This document shows, piece after piece, positions 52,188 to 60,333 of a stretch of DNA of 64,000 nucleotides. Each line of letters starts with the position of its first letter. Within the stretch, counting starts at the first letter, position 1. This DNA is from Halalkalicoccus jeotgali B3. GTDB taxonomy: Archaea > Halobacteriota > Halobacteria > Halobacteriales > Halalkalicoccaceae. Under the pieces are notes generated by a model, which was not told the origin of the DNA, searched no databases, and saw only the letters and a list, made by a program, of their open reading frames with translations. Location of the stretch: positions 2,742,468 to 2,806,467 of the forward strand of contig NC_014297.1 in NCBI RefSeq assembly GCF_000196895.1. Reading direction: 5' to 3'. A program made the position numbers and the translations under genes.

Positions 52188-52766
52188 TCAGCGCACGTCG
52201 AGAACTCCCGCCCGTCCGGCGAGCAATCCCAGCACCAGTCCCGTAAAGTGAGCGATCAGCGCGACCCCCGGCGCGCCCGTTGCGATCGTCACGAGCGCGG
52301 CGAGGACGACGAACAGCGCGAACTGCATCCGCCCGCTCAGCCGGACCCGATCCAGCAGCGTCGTCGAGACGGCGTTGCCCGCCAATACGTACCCCATCAG
52401 CGCGAAGATCGCGCCGCTTGCCCCGAGGACACCCTGTGGTGGCCCCGCAAGACTCCCGATCGTGATCTGGGCGATGCCCGCGAGGACGCCGGTAGTAAGG
52501 AAAAAGGCGTGAAAGCGAACCCGGGTGGTCCGGCGCTCGACCAACAGCCCGAAGACGAGCAAGGCAAGCGCGTTCGCGAGCAGGTGACCCACGCCACCGT
52601 GGGCGTAGACGCTCGTCACCAGCGTCCACGGGCGAACGTCGACGGGCGGTGCGAGCACGAAGAAAAACGCCATCAGACCGACGACACTCACCGCCGTCTG
52701 GAGGGCGAAAACGACCCCCATGACCAACAGCGTCTCGACCGTCGGACTGCCGCGGCGACCGCTCAT
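52188..52766 (-). CDS. rhomboid-family intramembrane serine protease
   Basis: The 192-residue membrane protein has about six helices. The catalytic Ser is in GVLGASGAIFALMGYV (GASG) near residue 110, and the catalytic His is in ALIAHFTGLVLGLLAG near residue 170. An oxyanion-type His-Gly segment appears in SVYAHGGVGHLLANALAL. The fold and motifs are those of minimal rhomboids. The substrate is unknown. It lies between the tRNA-Ala and the S10 gene. Confidence 0.92.
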   Translation of the reverse strand: MSGRRGSPTVETLLVMGVVFALQTAVSVVGLMAFFFVLAPPVDVRPWTLVTSVYAHGGVGHLLANALALLVFGLLVERRTTRVRFHAFFLTTGVLAGIAQITIGSLAGPPQGVLGASGAIFALMGYVLAGNAVSTTLLDRVRLSGRMQFALFVVLAALVTIATGAPGVALIAHFTGLVLGLLAGRAGVLDVR

Positions 52767-52863
52767 GACGGGAAATAGGACCGAACGGACAAAAGTTGGT
52801 ACGGTCAGGCGAGCAGTCGCTATCGGAGACTGAAAACGGAAGGAATCCGTGTTCCGCGGTCGG

Positions 52864-53172
52864 TCAGTCTTCGAGAACGATCTCGATACTGACGTCGTTG
52901 GGAACCTGAATGCGCATGAGCTGTCTGAGCGCGCGCTCGTCGGCGTCGAGGTCGATCAGGCGCTTGTGGACACGCATCTCCCAGTGCTCCCACGTCGCAG
53001 TGCCTTCACCGTCGGGCGATTTCCGTGCGGGAATCTCGAGCGTTTTCGTCGGGAGCGGGATCGGACCCGACACCGAGACGCCGGTCTTATCGGCGATCTC
53101 GCGAACGTCGTCGCAGATGCTGTCGAGGTCGTTCGGACTCGTGCCGGCGAGTCTGACGCGTGCCTGTTGCAT
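52864..53172 (-). CDS. rpsJ: 30S ribosomal protein S10
   Basis: The 102-residue sequence contains the S10 landmarks: [61 protein letters not shown] and [17 protein letters not shown]. It begins four bases after the EF-1alpha stop, as is standard in archaeal operons. It is an assembly and decoding-side component of the small subunit. Confidence 0.97.
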   Translation of the reverse strand: MQQARVRLAGTSPNDLDSICDDVREIADKTGVSVSGPIPLPTKTLEIPARKSPDGEGTATWEHWEMRVHKRLIDLDADERALRQLMRIQVPNDVSIEIVLED

Positions 53173-53175
53173 CGT

Positions 53176-54441
53176 TTATTTCTCGTTGACCTCGAGGACC
53201 CGACCGGCCGCGATGGTCTGGCCCATGTCACGCACCGCGAAGCTCCCGAGTTCGGGGATCTCCGAGGACGGCTCGATGCTGAGCGGTTTCTGCGGTCGAA
53301 CGGTGACGACCGCCGCATCCCCGGACTGGATGAAGTCGGGGTTCTCCTCCTCGACCTCGCCGCTTGCGGGGTCGATCTTCTGGTCGATCGCCTCGATCGT
53401 ACAGGCGACCTGTGCGGTGTGGGCGTGGAAGACCGGCGTGTACCCTGCGGTGATCACCGAGGGGTGCTGCATGACGACGATCTGAGCCTTGAACGTGTCG
53501 GCGACCGACGGTGGGTCCTCTGCGGGGCCACAGACGTCGCCGCGGCGGATGTCGTCCTTGCCGATCCCACGGACGTTAAAGCCGACGTTGTCGCCGGGTT
53601 CTGCCTTGGGGACTTCCTCGTGGTGCATCTCGACGGTCTTGACCTCGCCGCCGACGTCGCTGGGCTGGAACGAGACGTTCATGCCCGTCTCGAGGATCCC
53701 GGTCTCGACGCGGCCGACGGGGACGGTCCCGATGCCCGAGATGGTGTAGACGTCCTGAATGGGCAGTCGCAGCGGCGCGTCCGTCGGGGGCTGCGGTGCT
53801 TCGAGGTTGTTGAGCGCCTCGAGCAGGATCTTGCCGTCGTACCAGTCGGTGTTGTCCGAGCGCTCGGCGATGTTGTCGCCCTCGAACGCCGAGATCGGGA
53901 TGAACTCGGCGTCGTCCGTGTCGAAGCGGACCTGGTTGAGGAGCTGTTTGACCTCCTCGACGACCTCCTTGTAGTCGCCCTCGGAGTAGTCGACGAGGTC
54001 CATCTTGTTGACGCCGACGATCAGCTCGTTGATACCGAGCGTGCGGGCCAGGAAGACGTGCTCCTGGGTCTGGGGTGCGACGCCGTCATCAGCGGCGACG
54101 ACGAGCACGGCGTTGTCAGCCTGGGACGCGCCCGTGATCATGTTCTTGACGAAGTCACGGTGGCCCGGACAGTCGACGATGGTGAAGTAGTACTCGTCGG
54201 TGTCGAACTCCTGGTGGGCGATGTCGATGGTGACACCGCGTTCGCGCTCCTCGGCGAGGTTGTCCATGACGTAGGCGAACTCGAAGCCGCCCTTGCCCTT
54301 CTCCTCGGCCTCCTCGCGGTGCTGTTCGATGACGTGCTCCGGGACGCTGCCGGTCTCGTACAGCAGTCGCCCGACGAGCGTGCTCTTCCCGTGGTCGACG
54401 TGGCCGATGATGGCCAGGTTCTGGTGTGGTTTGTCGCTCAT
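53176..54441 (-). CDS. tuf: translation elongation factor EF-1alpha
   Basis: A 421-residue GTPase: [19 protein letters not shown] (P-loop), [11 protein letters not shown] (switch I), [12 protein letters not shown] (switch II), NKMDLV (base recognition), and the two beta-barrel domains. The Lys-rich C-terminus is absent, as in halophiles. It delivers aminoacyl-tRNA to the ribosome. It is followed by S10 in an operon. Confidence 0.97.
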   Translation of the reverse strand: MSDKPHQNLAIIGHVDHGKSTLVGRLLYETGSVPEHVIEQHREEAEEKGKGGFEFAYVMDNLAEERERGVTIDIAHQEFDTDEYYFTIVDCPGHRDFVKNMITGASQADNAVLVVAADDGVAPQTQEHVFLARTLGINELIVGVNKMDLVDYSEGDYKEVVEEVKQLLNQVRFDTDDAEFIPISAFEGDNIAERSDNTDWYDGKILLEALNNLEAPQPPTDAPLRLPIQDVYTISGIGTVPVGRVETGILETGMNVSFQPSDVGGEVKTVEMHHEEVPKAEPGDNVGFNVRGIGKDDIRRGDVCGPAEDPPSVADTFKAQIVVMQHPSVITAGYTPVFHAHTAQVACTIEAIDQKIDPASGEVEEENPDFIQSGDAAVVTVRPQKPLSIEPSSEIPELGSFAVRDMGQTIAAGRVLEVNEK

Positions 54442-54569
54442 GGATGTCTCACGCGCAGTGGCGCTTATACAGGGGTTTTCGTCAGTTGCTCATAAAACGA
54501 TTTCGATACGCTACCCGCCCGAAACGCCTGCCCTCGGGCGATTCCTGCCAACGACCCGCACGGGCACGC

Positions 54570-55640
54570 CTACCGCGGCCGGTAGCCGAGCGCCCGCAGG
54601 AGGCCCCGCTTCCAGACCGGCTTTTCGTACCACCGGAGCCGGTCGAGCAGCAACCGGTTTTGCCGGCGCACCGCCTCGGCGTCCTCCCGTCCGCTCCGGT
54701 CGGCCCGAGCGCCGACGTTCGTCTCGGAGCGCTCGCGGGTGATCTCGGCGTGTCGTCGGTCGAGGCGCTCCCGTTCGCGCCGGAGCGCCCGTGCCTTCCC
54801 GTGAATCGCCTCGGATCCCTCGGGCGTCGCACCGCCGGACCCGGAGGTCCGGCCGGCGATGACCGCGTTGACGACCGCACCGAGCAGGAGGACGAGCCCG
54901 CTGAAGTACAGCCACGTCAACAACAGGAGGATCGCGCCGATGACGTCCGACCCGCTCGTCGATCCGCCGCCGGCGTACCCGATGTAGACCTGAAACAGCG
55001 CCTGCAACAGCGCCCAGCCGACCGCCGCAACGACGACACCGGGAAGGACCTCTCGAAACGAGAGATCGACATCCGGGAACCGGAAGTACATCGGGTAGAA
55101 GACGACCGTCAGCCCGACCACCAATACCAGCGGGTTGAGCAGTCCGATGAAGGAGACCTCCGGGAGGGCCGCGAAGGCCGTCGTCGCGACGACCGCGCCG
55201 AGGACCGCCCCGCCGATGGTCAGGAGGACGACGAGCCCGTCGACGAGCTGATCGAGAAACGAGTTGTCCGCGACGGTGTCGTAGATCTCCGAGAAGGCCG
55301 TATCGAGCCCGCGGAAGATCTTGAGCGTCCCCCAGAGCAGGGTGACGGCCCCGATGACGCCCGCACCGCCGGCGGAGCTACCGGCCTCGCCCGCGATGTA
55401 GCCGTCGAGGAGGGTCTGTGCGCTCGGCGGGAGGTACGACTGGGTGTAGCCGGTGATCTCGTTGGCCAGCGACTGATCGCCGACGACAGCGACGGCCAAA
55501 AAGAGCAACGCGAGCAGCGGTATCAGCGAGACGAACGCCTGATAGGCGATGCTGCCGGCCATGAACGTGACGTTCTCCTCGCTGACCTCCCGCGCGACCG
55601 CCCGCCCGAACGACGTCGCCTCACCCAGACTCGGACTCAT
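54570..55640 (-). CDS. YihY/BrkB-family membrane protein
   Basis: The 356-residue protein begins SEENVTFMAGSIAYQAFVSLIPLLALL, the BrkB/YihY start with the AGxIAYxxxxSLxPLL motif. It has six membrane helices over about residues 25-270, followed by a 90-residue charged C-terminal extension. YihY proteins are poorly understood; transport or envelope roles have been proposed. No operon partner is seen. Confidence 0.88.
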   Translation of the reverse strand: MSPSLGEATSFGRAVAREVSEENVTFMAGSIAYQAFVSLIPLLALLFLAVAVVGDQSLANEITGYTQSYLPPSAQTLLDGYIAGEAGSSAGGAGVIGAVTLLWGTLKIFRGLDTAFSEIYDTVADNSFLDQLVDGLVVLLTIGGAVLGAVVATTAFAALPEVSFIGLLNPLVLVVGLTVVFYPMYFRFPDVDLSFREVLPGVVVAAVGWALLQALFQVYIGYAGGGSTSGSDVIGAILLLLTWLYFSGLVLLLGAVVNAVIAGRTSGSGGATPEGSEAIHGKARALRRERERLDRRHAEITRERSETNVGARADRSGREDAEAVRRQNRLLLDRLRWYEKPVWKRGLLRALGYRPR

Positions 55641-55730
55641 TAGCCGGGGTTGATGTGGAGCGGGCCGATAGTCACCCGGCTTGCGATGGCCGCCCGACGG
55701 CCCGACTGGCGATCCGGTCTCTCCGAGCGG

Positions 55731-56675
55731 TCACCCGAGGCGGCCGACGTCCGAAAGCACCGCCGTCGCGGTCTCGGGTCCGCCCGCGCCGCGCCCGCTG
55801 AGGTTCAACCGTCCCGCGTGGGTCGTCTCGATCTGGACGATGTTTCGGGTGCCCGAGACCGCAAGGGTGCCGTTCTCTGGGATCAGGCGCGGCCCAACGC
55901 GCACCCCCTCGCGGGTCGCCTCGCCGATCAGCCGCACCGTCTGGCCGTCCTCGGCGGCGAGTTCGAGCGCACTCCCCGGAACGCCCTCGATCCCCTCGAC
56001 CTCGGCGTCGGCAAGCGTGAACTCGCCGTTGCCCGAGAGGACGTTCGCCATGATCACACACTTGAGCGCGGCGTCGGTCCCCTGGACGTCGAAGGAGGGG
56101 TCCGCTTCGGCGACGCCGAGGTCCTGGGCCTCAGCCAGCACGTGCTCGTAGTCGAGGCCCTCGGCGGCCATCCGCGTGAGGATGAAGTTCGCGGTGCCGT
56201 TCAACACCCCGCGGGCCGCGGTGATGTGTCCGGGCCCGAAGTCCTCGATGGTCGAGATCGCGGGGATCGCTCCTCCCACTGTGGCCTCGAAGCGGATCTT
56301 CCCGGCGCTTTCACGCTCGGCGGCGCGAAGCTCGCCGTAGCGCTCGGCGACGGGTCCCTTGTTCGCGAGCACGACGTGGCGATCCCGTTCGAGCGCCCCG
56401 ACGACGTGCGAGAAGCCGGGTTCGGCGTCGCCAAGCGTCGTGGGCGTGACCTCGACCAGGGCGTCGTACTCCGCGTCGAGCGCCTCGTCGGGATCGGCCG
56501 AACCGACCCGCCCCTCCTCGTCCTTTCGGGCAAGGACCGTCTCGGCGTCCAGACCCGCTGGATTGACGGCGGCGCTTTGCGAATCCGCGATCGCCACCAC
56601 CGAGTGGTCGTACTCCCCAGCTAGATCGAGCACCGAGCGCCCGACCGCGCCGGCCCCGACGACGGCGAGTCTCAC
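55731..56675 (-). CDS. hom: homoserine dehydrogenase
   Basis: A 314-residue protein with an N-terminal Rossmann loop MRLAVVGAGAVGRSVLDLAG, the conserved TPTTLGDAEPGFSHVVGALERDRHVVLANKGPVAERY segment (NADP-site region), and ATVGGAIPAISTI and RGVLNGTANFILTRM in the catalytic domain. It makes homoserine from aspartate semialdehyde for Thr and Met. It lacks its own ACT domain; the neighbouring upstream gene encodes one and overlaps by four bases, suggesting a separate regulatory subunit. Confidence 0.93.
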   Translation of the reverse strand: MRLAVVGAGAVGRSVLDLAGEYDHSVVAIADSQSAAVNPAGLDAETVLARKDEEGRVGSADPDEALDAEYDALVEVTPTTLGDAEPGFSHVVGALERDRHVVLANKGPVAERYGELRAAERESAGKIRFEATVGGAIPAISTIEDFGPGHITAARGVLNGTANFILTRMAAEGLDYEHVLAEAQDLGVAEADPSFDVQGTDAALKCVIMANVLSGNGEFTLADAEVEGIEGVPGSALELAAEDGQTVRLIGEATREGVRVGPRLIPENGTLAVSGTRNIVQIETTHAGRLNLSGRGAGGPETATAVLSDVGRLG

Positions 56676-57190
56676 GCTTCGACCTCCCGCTCGAGCTGGG
56701 GCTCGATGGCGAGCAGGCCCTTCTCGGCGGCGAGTTCACGAACGCGTGCGAGGGCGTCGGCGACGCCGTTCGCCTGGGCGGCCAGCCGGAGCCGCGCGCT
56801 CGGGCGGTCGTCCTCGGGGGCCGACAGCGAGAAATCCAGCACCGAGAGGGTCGCACACTCCTCGAACCATCTGAGGGTGTCCGAGAGGTCCGTCTCGATG
56901 AGCGGGCCGACGAGCACGACCGAGACCTCTTCGGCGTAGCGCTCCTCGCCGGCCTGGATGACGTTGATGCCGGCGTCCCTGAGGGCTTCGACGATGCCCG
57001 AGAAGCGTTCGGGGGCACACTCCAAGTCGACCTCGACGGGGATCCGTCCGCGCGGGGTGAGGTTGCCCCGCTCGTGGTAGATCGACAGCAGGTTGCCGCC
57101 GTTGTCGGCGATCGGAGCCAGTGCGTTCAGCAGTTCGCCCGGCTCGTCGGTGAGTTCGAGCCGGACGGTGTGTGCGCGGGCATCGCTCAC
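56672..57190 (-). CDS. ACT-domain amino-acid-binding protein, operon partner of homoserine dehydrogenase
   Basis: The 172-residue protein begins HTVRLELTDEPGELLNALAPIADNGGNLLSIYHERG, a clear ACT domain. A second half may be a degenerate ACT (VSVVLVGPLIETDL and following). Its stop overlaps the hom start (ATGA). ACT proteins bind amino acids and modulate partner enzymes, so allosteric control of homoserine dehydrogenase is the likely role, inferred from context. Confidence 0.88.
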   Translation of the reverse strand: MSDARAHTVRLELTDEPGELLNALAPIADNGGNLLSIYHERGNLTPRGRIPVEVDLECAPERFSGIVEALRDAGINVIQAGEERYAEEVSVVLVGPLIETDLSDTLRWFEECATLSVLDFSLSAPEDDRPSARLRLAAQANGVADALARVRELAAEKGLLAIEPQLEREVEA

Positions 57191-57315
57191 CGACGCCCAC
57201 CTCCTGTGTGGTACATGCCTTCCCTCGCGCGTGGGAGGTTATAAGGATTGAGCCATTCGGATCGGGTGGCGCGCGCCGGACCAACGTTCATGTGACCGGC
57301 CGCCCTCCTCCCGGT

Positions 57316-57855
57316 ATGGGAACCGTCGTTGGTGTTCGACTAGCGGACGGCGTCGTGCTCGGGGCGGATAAACGCGCGACCAGCGGGAGTACGGTCAGAA
57401 GCGAGAGCGTCGAGAAGCTCTTCGAGTTCGACGGTCCGGAGGCCGGCGCGGTCGCGGCGGGCGAGACCGGCGCGATCCAGACGTTCGGTCGCAAGCTCGA
57501 TACGGCGGTGCGCCAGCGCGGGACCGAACAGGGTTCGACGATCCGGATCGACCCCCTCTCGCGCCTCGCGAGCGAGCTTGCGAACGAAACCGGCGTCGAG
57601 GCTGTCGTCGCCGCCCGCGACGAAGAGGGTGTCGCCCGGCTGCGTGCGATCGACAGCGCGGGCGGCGAACTCGACGACGACGTCCACGCACAGGGCTCGG
57701 GCAGACAGTTCGCACTCGGCCAGTTGGAGGGACTGGACCGGGACGGCTCGATCGACGGGGCGGTCGAGGCTCTCGAGTCGGTCTTCGAGCGGATCGCCGA
57801 ACGGGACACGGAGACGGGCGCCGACTGCGTGGTCTGGACGCTTGCGGACGGCTAG
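57316..57855 (+). CDS. proteasome beta-like Ntn-fold protein, catalytic Thr uncertain
   Basis: The 179-residue protein starts MGTVVGVRLADGVVLGADKRATSG, aligned by eye with the mature N-terminus of 20S beta subunits. The Asp17-like DKRAT and Lys33-like SVEKL positions are kept, but there is no propeptide and the residue aligned with Thr1 is Gly2 (Thr3 matches position 2). It may be an inactive or differently processed paralogue. The main proteasome genes are not in this window. The role is unknown. Confidence 0.65.
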   Translation: MGTVVGVRLADGVVLGADKRATSGSTVRSESVEKLFEFDGPEAGAVAAGETGAIQTFGRKLDTAVRQRGTEQGSTIRIDPLSRLASELANETGVEAVVAARDEEGVARLRAIDSAGGELDDDVHAQGSGRQFALGQLEGLDRDGSIDGAVEALESVFERIAERDTETGADCVVWTLADG

Positions 57856-58148
57856 GACGACCCGGCCGACCCCGAGGCGTCGAGGCGCTCGCGGTACTTC
57901 GCAAGGCTCGCTTCGAGCGAGCCCTCGGGATCGATCCCGCACTCGGCCGCAAGCGAGAGCAGCGCGTAGTAGACGTCGCCGAACTCCGCGACCAGTTCCG
58001 GGGTGGTCTCGACCTCGCGCGTGCCGTAGTCGCTCGCCTCCAACAGCTCCTTTGCGAGTTCGCCCGTCTCGCTTTCTAGATCGAGCATCCGGCGTTCGGG
58101 ATCCAGTTCGAGGCCGTACTCGTCGTTGAACTCGCTTACGCGGGACAT
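57852..58148 (-). CDS. MazG-like nucleotide pyrophosphohydrolase
   Basis: A 98-residue all-helical protein with the MazG/HisE-like metal site: DLESETGELAKELLEA (ExxE-type) and VAEFGDVYYALLSLAAECG (ExxD). It hydrolyses NTPs or dNTPs to monophosphates in this family; its specific substrate is unknown. Its stop overlaps the convergent gene end by four bases. It is 6 bases downstream of the HTH-10 gene in the same direction. Confidence 0.85.
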   Translation of the reverse strand: MSRVSEFNDEYGLELDPERRMLDLESETGELAKELLEASDYGTREVETTPELVAEFGDVYYALLSLAAECGIDPEGSLEASLAKYRERLDASGSAGSS

Positions 58149-58154
58149 GGATCG

Positions 58155-58805
58155 TTATTCCTCGTCGGTCGTGATCAAGATGTGCGTAAGGACGTTCGTC
58201 AACCCGCGACGGATCCGTTCGACGACGGCCTGATCGGAGACGCCGAGTAGCTCGCCCAACTCCTGGGTTACGATCCCCCGCGGGATGTCGAAGTACCCCG
58301 CCTCGAGTGCCGTCAACAGCGTGTCGTACTGCGCGTCGGTCAACCCGTACCGGGTCGTCAGGTCGGAATCGCTGGGCCGGTAGATCCGTTCGACGGCGAC
58401 CGGGAGGCCCGCCTCGGTACAGTGGGCGTAAAACTCCGAGAGCGCCTCGTGGTCCGGAAAGCGCAGTTCGAACGTCCAGGACTCGCCGACGCCGACCGCG
58501 TCAAGGAGGGCCGCCCGCTGGGACTGAAGCTCATCGAAGACGCTGTTGGGCTCTTCGGACCACTCGATCCTGTAGAGGGCGCGGTCCTCGAACGTGTCGA
58601 GGCGGGCGATGGAATCGATCAACCGGTGGTCACGGAGGTGCGCTTCGACCGGTTCGGGGTCGTCGGTGTGGATCCAGAGCAGGGGGATGGTCCGGTCGCC
58701 CGCCGGGACGACCCGTTCGAGTTGGATGGGAACGTCGGGGAGTTCCGCGAGCAACTCGCTGAGGACGAAATCGCCCTCGATCTGGATCTCGGCGATGACG
58801 CTCAT
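58155..58805 (-). CDS. HTH-10 (Bat-type) transcriptional regulator
   Basis: The 216-residue protein begins SVIAEIQIEGDFVLSELLAEL and has a 140-residue beta/alpha sensor domain and a C-terminal HTH-10 unit, LTDAQYDTLLTALEAGYFDIPRG and LGELLGVSDQAVVERIRRGL. It is clearly paralogous to the regulator at 59282. No ligand-binding domain is recognised. It is probably a DNA-binding regulator of metabolic or redox genes; targets are unknown. Confidence 0.88.
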   Translation of the reverse strand: MSVIAEIQIEGDFVLSELLAELPDVPIQLERVVPAGDRTIPLLWIHTDDPEPVEAHLRDHRLIDSIARLDTFEDRALYRIEWSEEPNSVFDELQSQRAALLDAVGVGESWTFELRFPDHEALSEFYAHCTEAGLPVAVERIYRPSDSDLTTRYGLTDAQYDTLLTALEAGYFDIPRGIVTQELGELLGVSDQAVVERIRRGLTNVLTHILITTDEE

Positions 58806-58835
58806 CGGTACCGACCCGGTCCGGAGGTGTGGTTC

Positions 58836-59045
58836 TCAGGTCCCATCGGAGTTCGGAGAGGAATGCCGCTTTCGCACCTCGAGGATCACGACGTCCCAGT
58901 CGGGTTCCCCGTCGTTCGTCCCGCATTCCCACCCGCCCTCGACGTCGACGTCGTTCGCGTACGCCTCCTGTACGAGCGCGTTCAACGCCGTGTTGAACTC
59001 CTCGTCCGTCGTCACCGCTTCGGTGGGTGTGTTACTTTCGGCCAT
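58836..59045 (-). CDS. small acidic hypothetical protein
   Basis: The 69-residue protein has one Cys and a Trp-rich centre (EGGWECGTNDGEPDWDVVI). No motif or family was recognised. It lies between the two HTH-10 regulators and upstream of the minus-strand regulator, 30 bases from it. Its upstream region is the AT-rich area with the palindromes at 59197-59233, so it might be controlled by them. Confidence 0.6.
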   Translation of the reverse strand: MAESNTPTEAVTTDEEFNTALNALVQEAYANDVDVEGGWECGTNDGEPDWDVVILEVRKRHSSPNSDGT

Positions 59046-59196
59046 GAGTGCTCTCTGTCCGCCACCGTGGCCGAACCGGACGACACCGAACGACCTCGAA
59101 CGCCGGCGGGGATAGCTGTCGTAGCATTCGATTCGTTCTCGTCCCCGCTTGGTCGCTCACCCGTATATGACTATTGAAATAATACTTACATTATCC

Positions 59197-59206
59197 TGGT
59201 ATACCA
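59197..59206. repeat. palindrome TGGTATACCA, copy 1
   Basis: A perfect 10-base palindrome upstream of the HTH-10 gene, ten bases before the TATA box. Its centre is 27 bases from that of copy 2 (about 2.6 helical turns). It is a candidate operator. Confidence 0.7.
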
Positions 59207-59223
59207 TGCTTTTCGTATATAGT

Positions 59224-59233
59224 TGGTATACCA
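59224..59233. repeat. palindrome TGGTATACCA, copy 2
   Basis: A perfect 10-base palindrome just downstream of TATATA. A protein bound here would block the transcription start region, so repression or autoregulation by the following HTH-10 gene is plausible. Confidence 0.7.
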
Positions 59234-59281
59234 TGTAGGCTCCTTTTAGGCGCTACCGCCGTATATCCGACATCGACGTCA

Positions 59282-59938
59282 ATGAGTGTGATTGCTGAAC
59301 TCTCAGTGCCGGGGGACGATTTCGGTCTCGGGAGGGTACTCGAGGTCGTCTCGGGCATCTCTATCGAACTCGAAAGCATGGTCCCGATGGGCGAGACCGC
59401 CATTCCCTTCCTCTGGGTGCACGACTCCCACCGCGATAGCTTTACCGCCAACCTCGCCAAACAAGAGGTCGTCTCCGAACTCACGGAGATCGACGCCCTC
59501 GACGGAAAGACCCTGTACGCCCTCGAATGGGACGGGAAGACGGACGAACTCTTCCGGGGGATCCAGCAACTCGGCGCCCAGGTCCTGAACGCGACCGGAA
59601 CACCCCGCAAGTGGGAGTTCGAACTGCGCTTTCCGGACCACGAGACGCTCTCGGACTTTCAACGCTACTGTCAACACCACGGGATCACGCTGGACGTCCG
59701 CCGGATCTACAACCCCACACGACCCGATAGCGGCCCCTGGTTCGGACTGACCCCGGTACAGCGCGAAACGCTGTTGCTCGCGACCGAACGGGGGTACTAC
59801 GATATCCCGCGCCAGTGTACGACACTGGCGTTGGCGGAGGAACTCGGGGTGTCGGACCAGGCGGTCACCGAACGCCTTCGGCGGGCGATCGTGACGTTGG
59901 TCTCGAATACGGTGCAGTACCCGGCGCGCGAAGAGTAA
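59282..59938 (+). CDS. HTH-10 (Bat-type) transcriptional regulator
   Basis: A 218-residue paralogue of the protein at 58155. It begins SVIAELSVPGDDFGLGRVLEV and ends with the HTH-10 unit LTPVQRETLLLATERGYYDI and LAEELGVSDQAVTERLRRAI. The promoter is flanked by two TGGTATACCA palindromes, and two further copies (one imperfect) lie downstream before the metY-like gene. It is the obvious candidate to bind them. Which signal it senses is unknown. Confidence 0.88.
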   Translation: MSVIAELSVPGDDFGLGRVLEVVSGISIELESMVPMGETAIPFLWVHDSHRDSFTANLAKQEVVSELTEIDALDGKTLYALEWDGKTDELFRGIQQLGAQVLNATGTPRKWEFELRFPDHETLSDFQRYCQHHGITLDVRRIYNPTRPDSGPWFGLTPVQRETLLLATERGYYDIPRQCTTLALAEELGVSDQAVTERLRRAIVTLVSNTVQYPAREE

Positions 59939-60119
59939 CCCGTCGGGGCCGACGGGCGATAGTACCGCGATAAAAACGCTGTCCGGTGAGGGGGTTCGCG
60001 CCGTGGGTGTCGAATCGTGATGTGTCAGAGGCAGGGTACCGGTCCGGTTCCCCCTCACCGCTCCCCCGAATCCCGTACCCGACCTATCAATGCGTACCAA
60101 CGATCATAGGTTGAGAGGG

Positions 60120-60129
60120 TGGTATGCCA
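60120..60129. repeat. imperfect palindrome TGGTATGCCA
   Basis: One mismatch from the TGGTATACCA palindromes. It precedes the CTTATACT box by six bases, mirroring the arrangement ahead of the regulator at 59282. Confidence 0.5.
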
Positions 60130-60181
60130 GGCCAGACTTATACTGGGCGGCGCATTCCATCGTTCTCGGTCGGAATATCTA

Positions 60182-60191
60182 TGGTATACCA
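60182..60191. repeat. palindrome TGGTATACCA, copy 3
   Basis: A perfect palindrome about 110 bases upstream of the probable TATA box of the metY-like gene. It could bind the same regulator as copies 1 and 2. Confidence 0.6.
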
Positions 60192-60302
60192 AGGGTAGAG
60201 CCGGGCAGTCACTCGGGACGACGGAGTACCGCCCCGATCTGAAAGCCCGTCGTGAGGACCCGACACCGAACCCGGTCGCGGGCGGCCGGACGATAGTGGG
60301 GA

Positions 60303-60307
60303 TTTAA
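60303..60307 (+). promoter_or_regulatory. TATA box of the metY-like gene
   Basis: TTTAA lies 26 bases before the ATG at 60334, the usual position for a leaderless haloarchaeal transcript. It is assigned by position only. Confidence 0.5.
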
Positions 60308-60333
60308 CCGCGTTCCGCGTTCACGTCCCCCAT

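Larger units (their letters stand above)
59046..59281. promoter_or_regulatory. intergenic control region of the 59282 regulator
   Basis: This divergent spacer includes an AT-rich part from 59161. TATATA at 59216-59221 is a TATA box placed 60 bases before the ATG at 59282 and is flanked by two exact palindromes. No other gene was seen in this interval. Confidence 0.6.
59939..60333. other. 395-base intergenic region with two more palindromes
   Basis: No convincing gene is present in this interval. It carries the palindromes at 60120 (imperfect) and 60182, a CTTATACT box near 60136, and TTTAA at 60303-60307, the probable TATA box of the metY-like gene. The sequence before 60100 shows nothing definable. 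Confidence 0.55.

Noticed and set aside
60119-60307. 62-codon plus-strand frame before the metY-like gene
   Set aside because: Its GTG start and a central part are formed by the palindromes, its composition is not halophilic, and no promoter fits better than the one for the metY-like gene.
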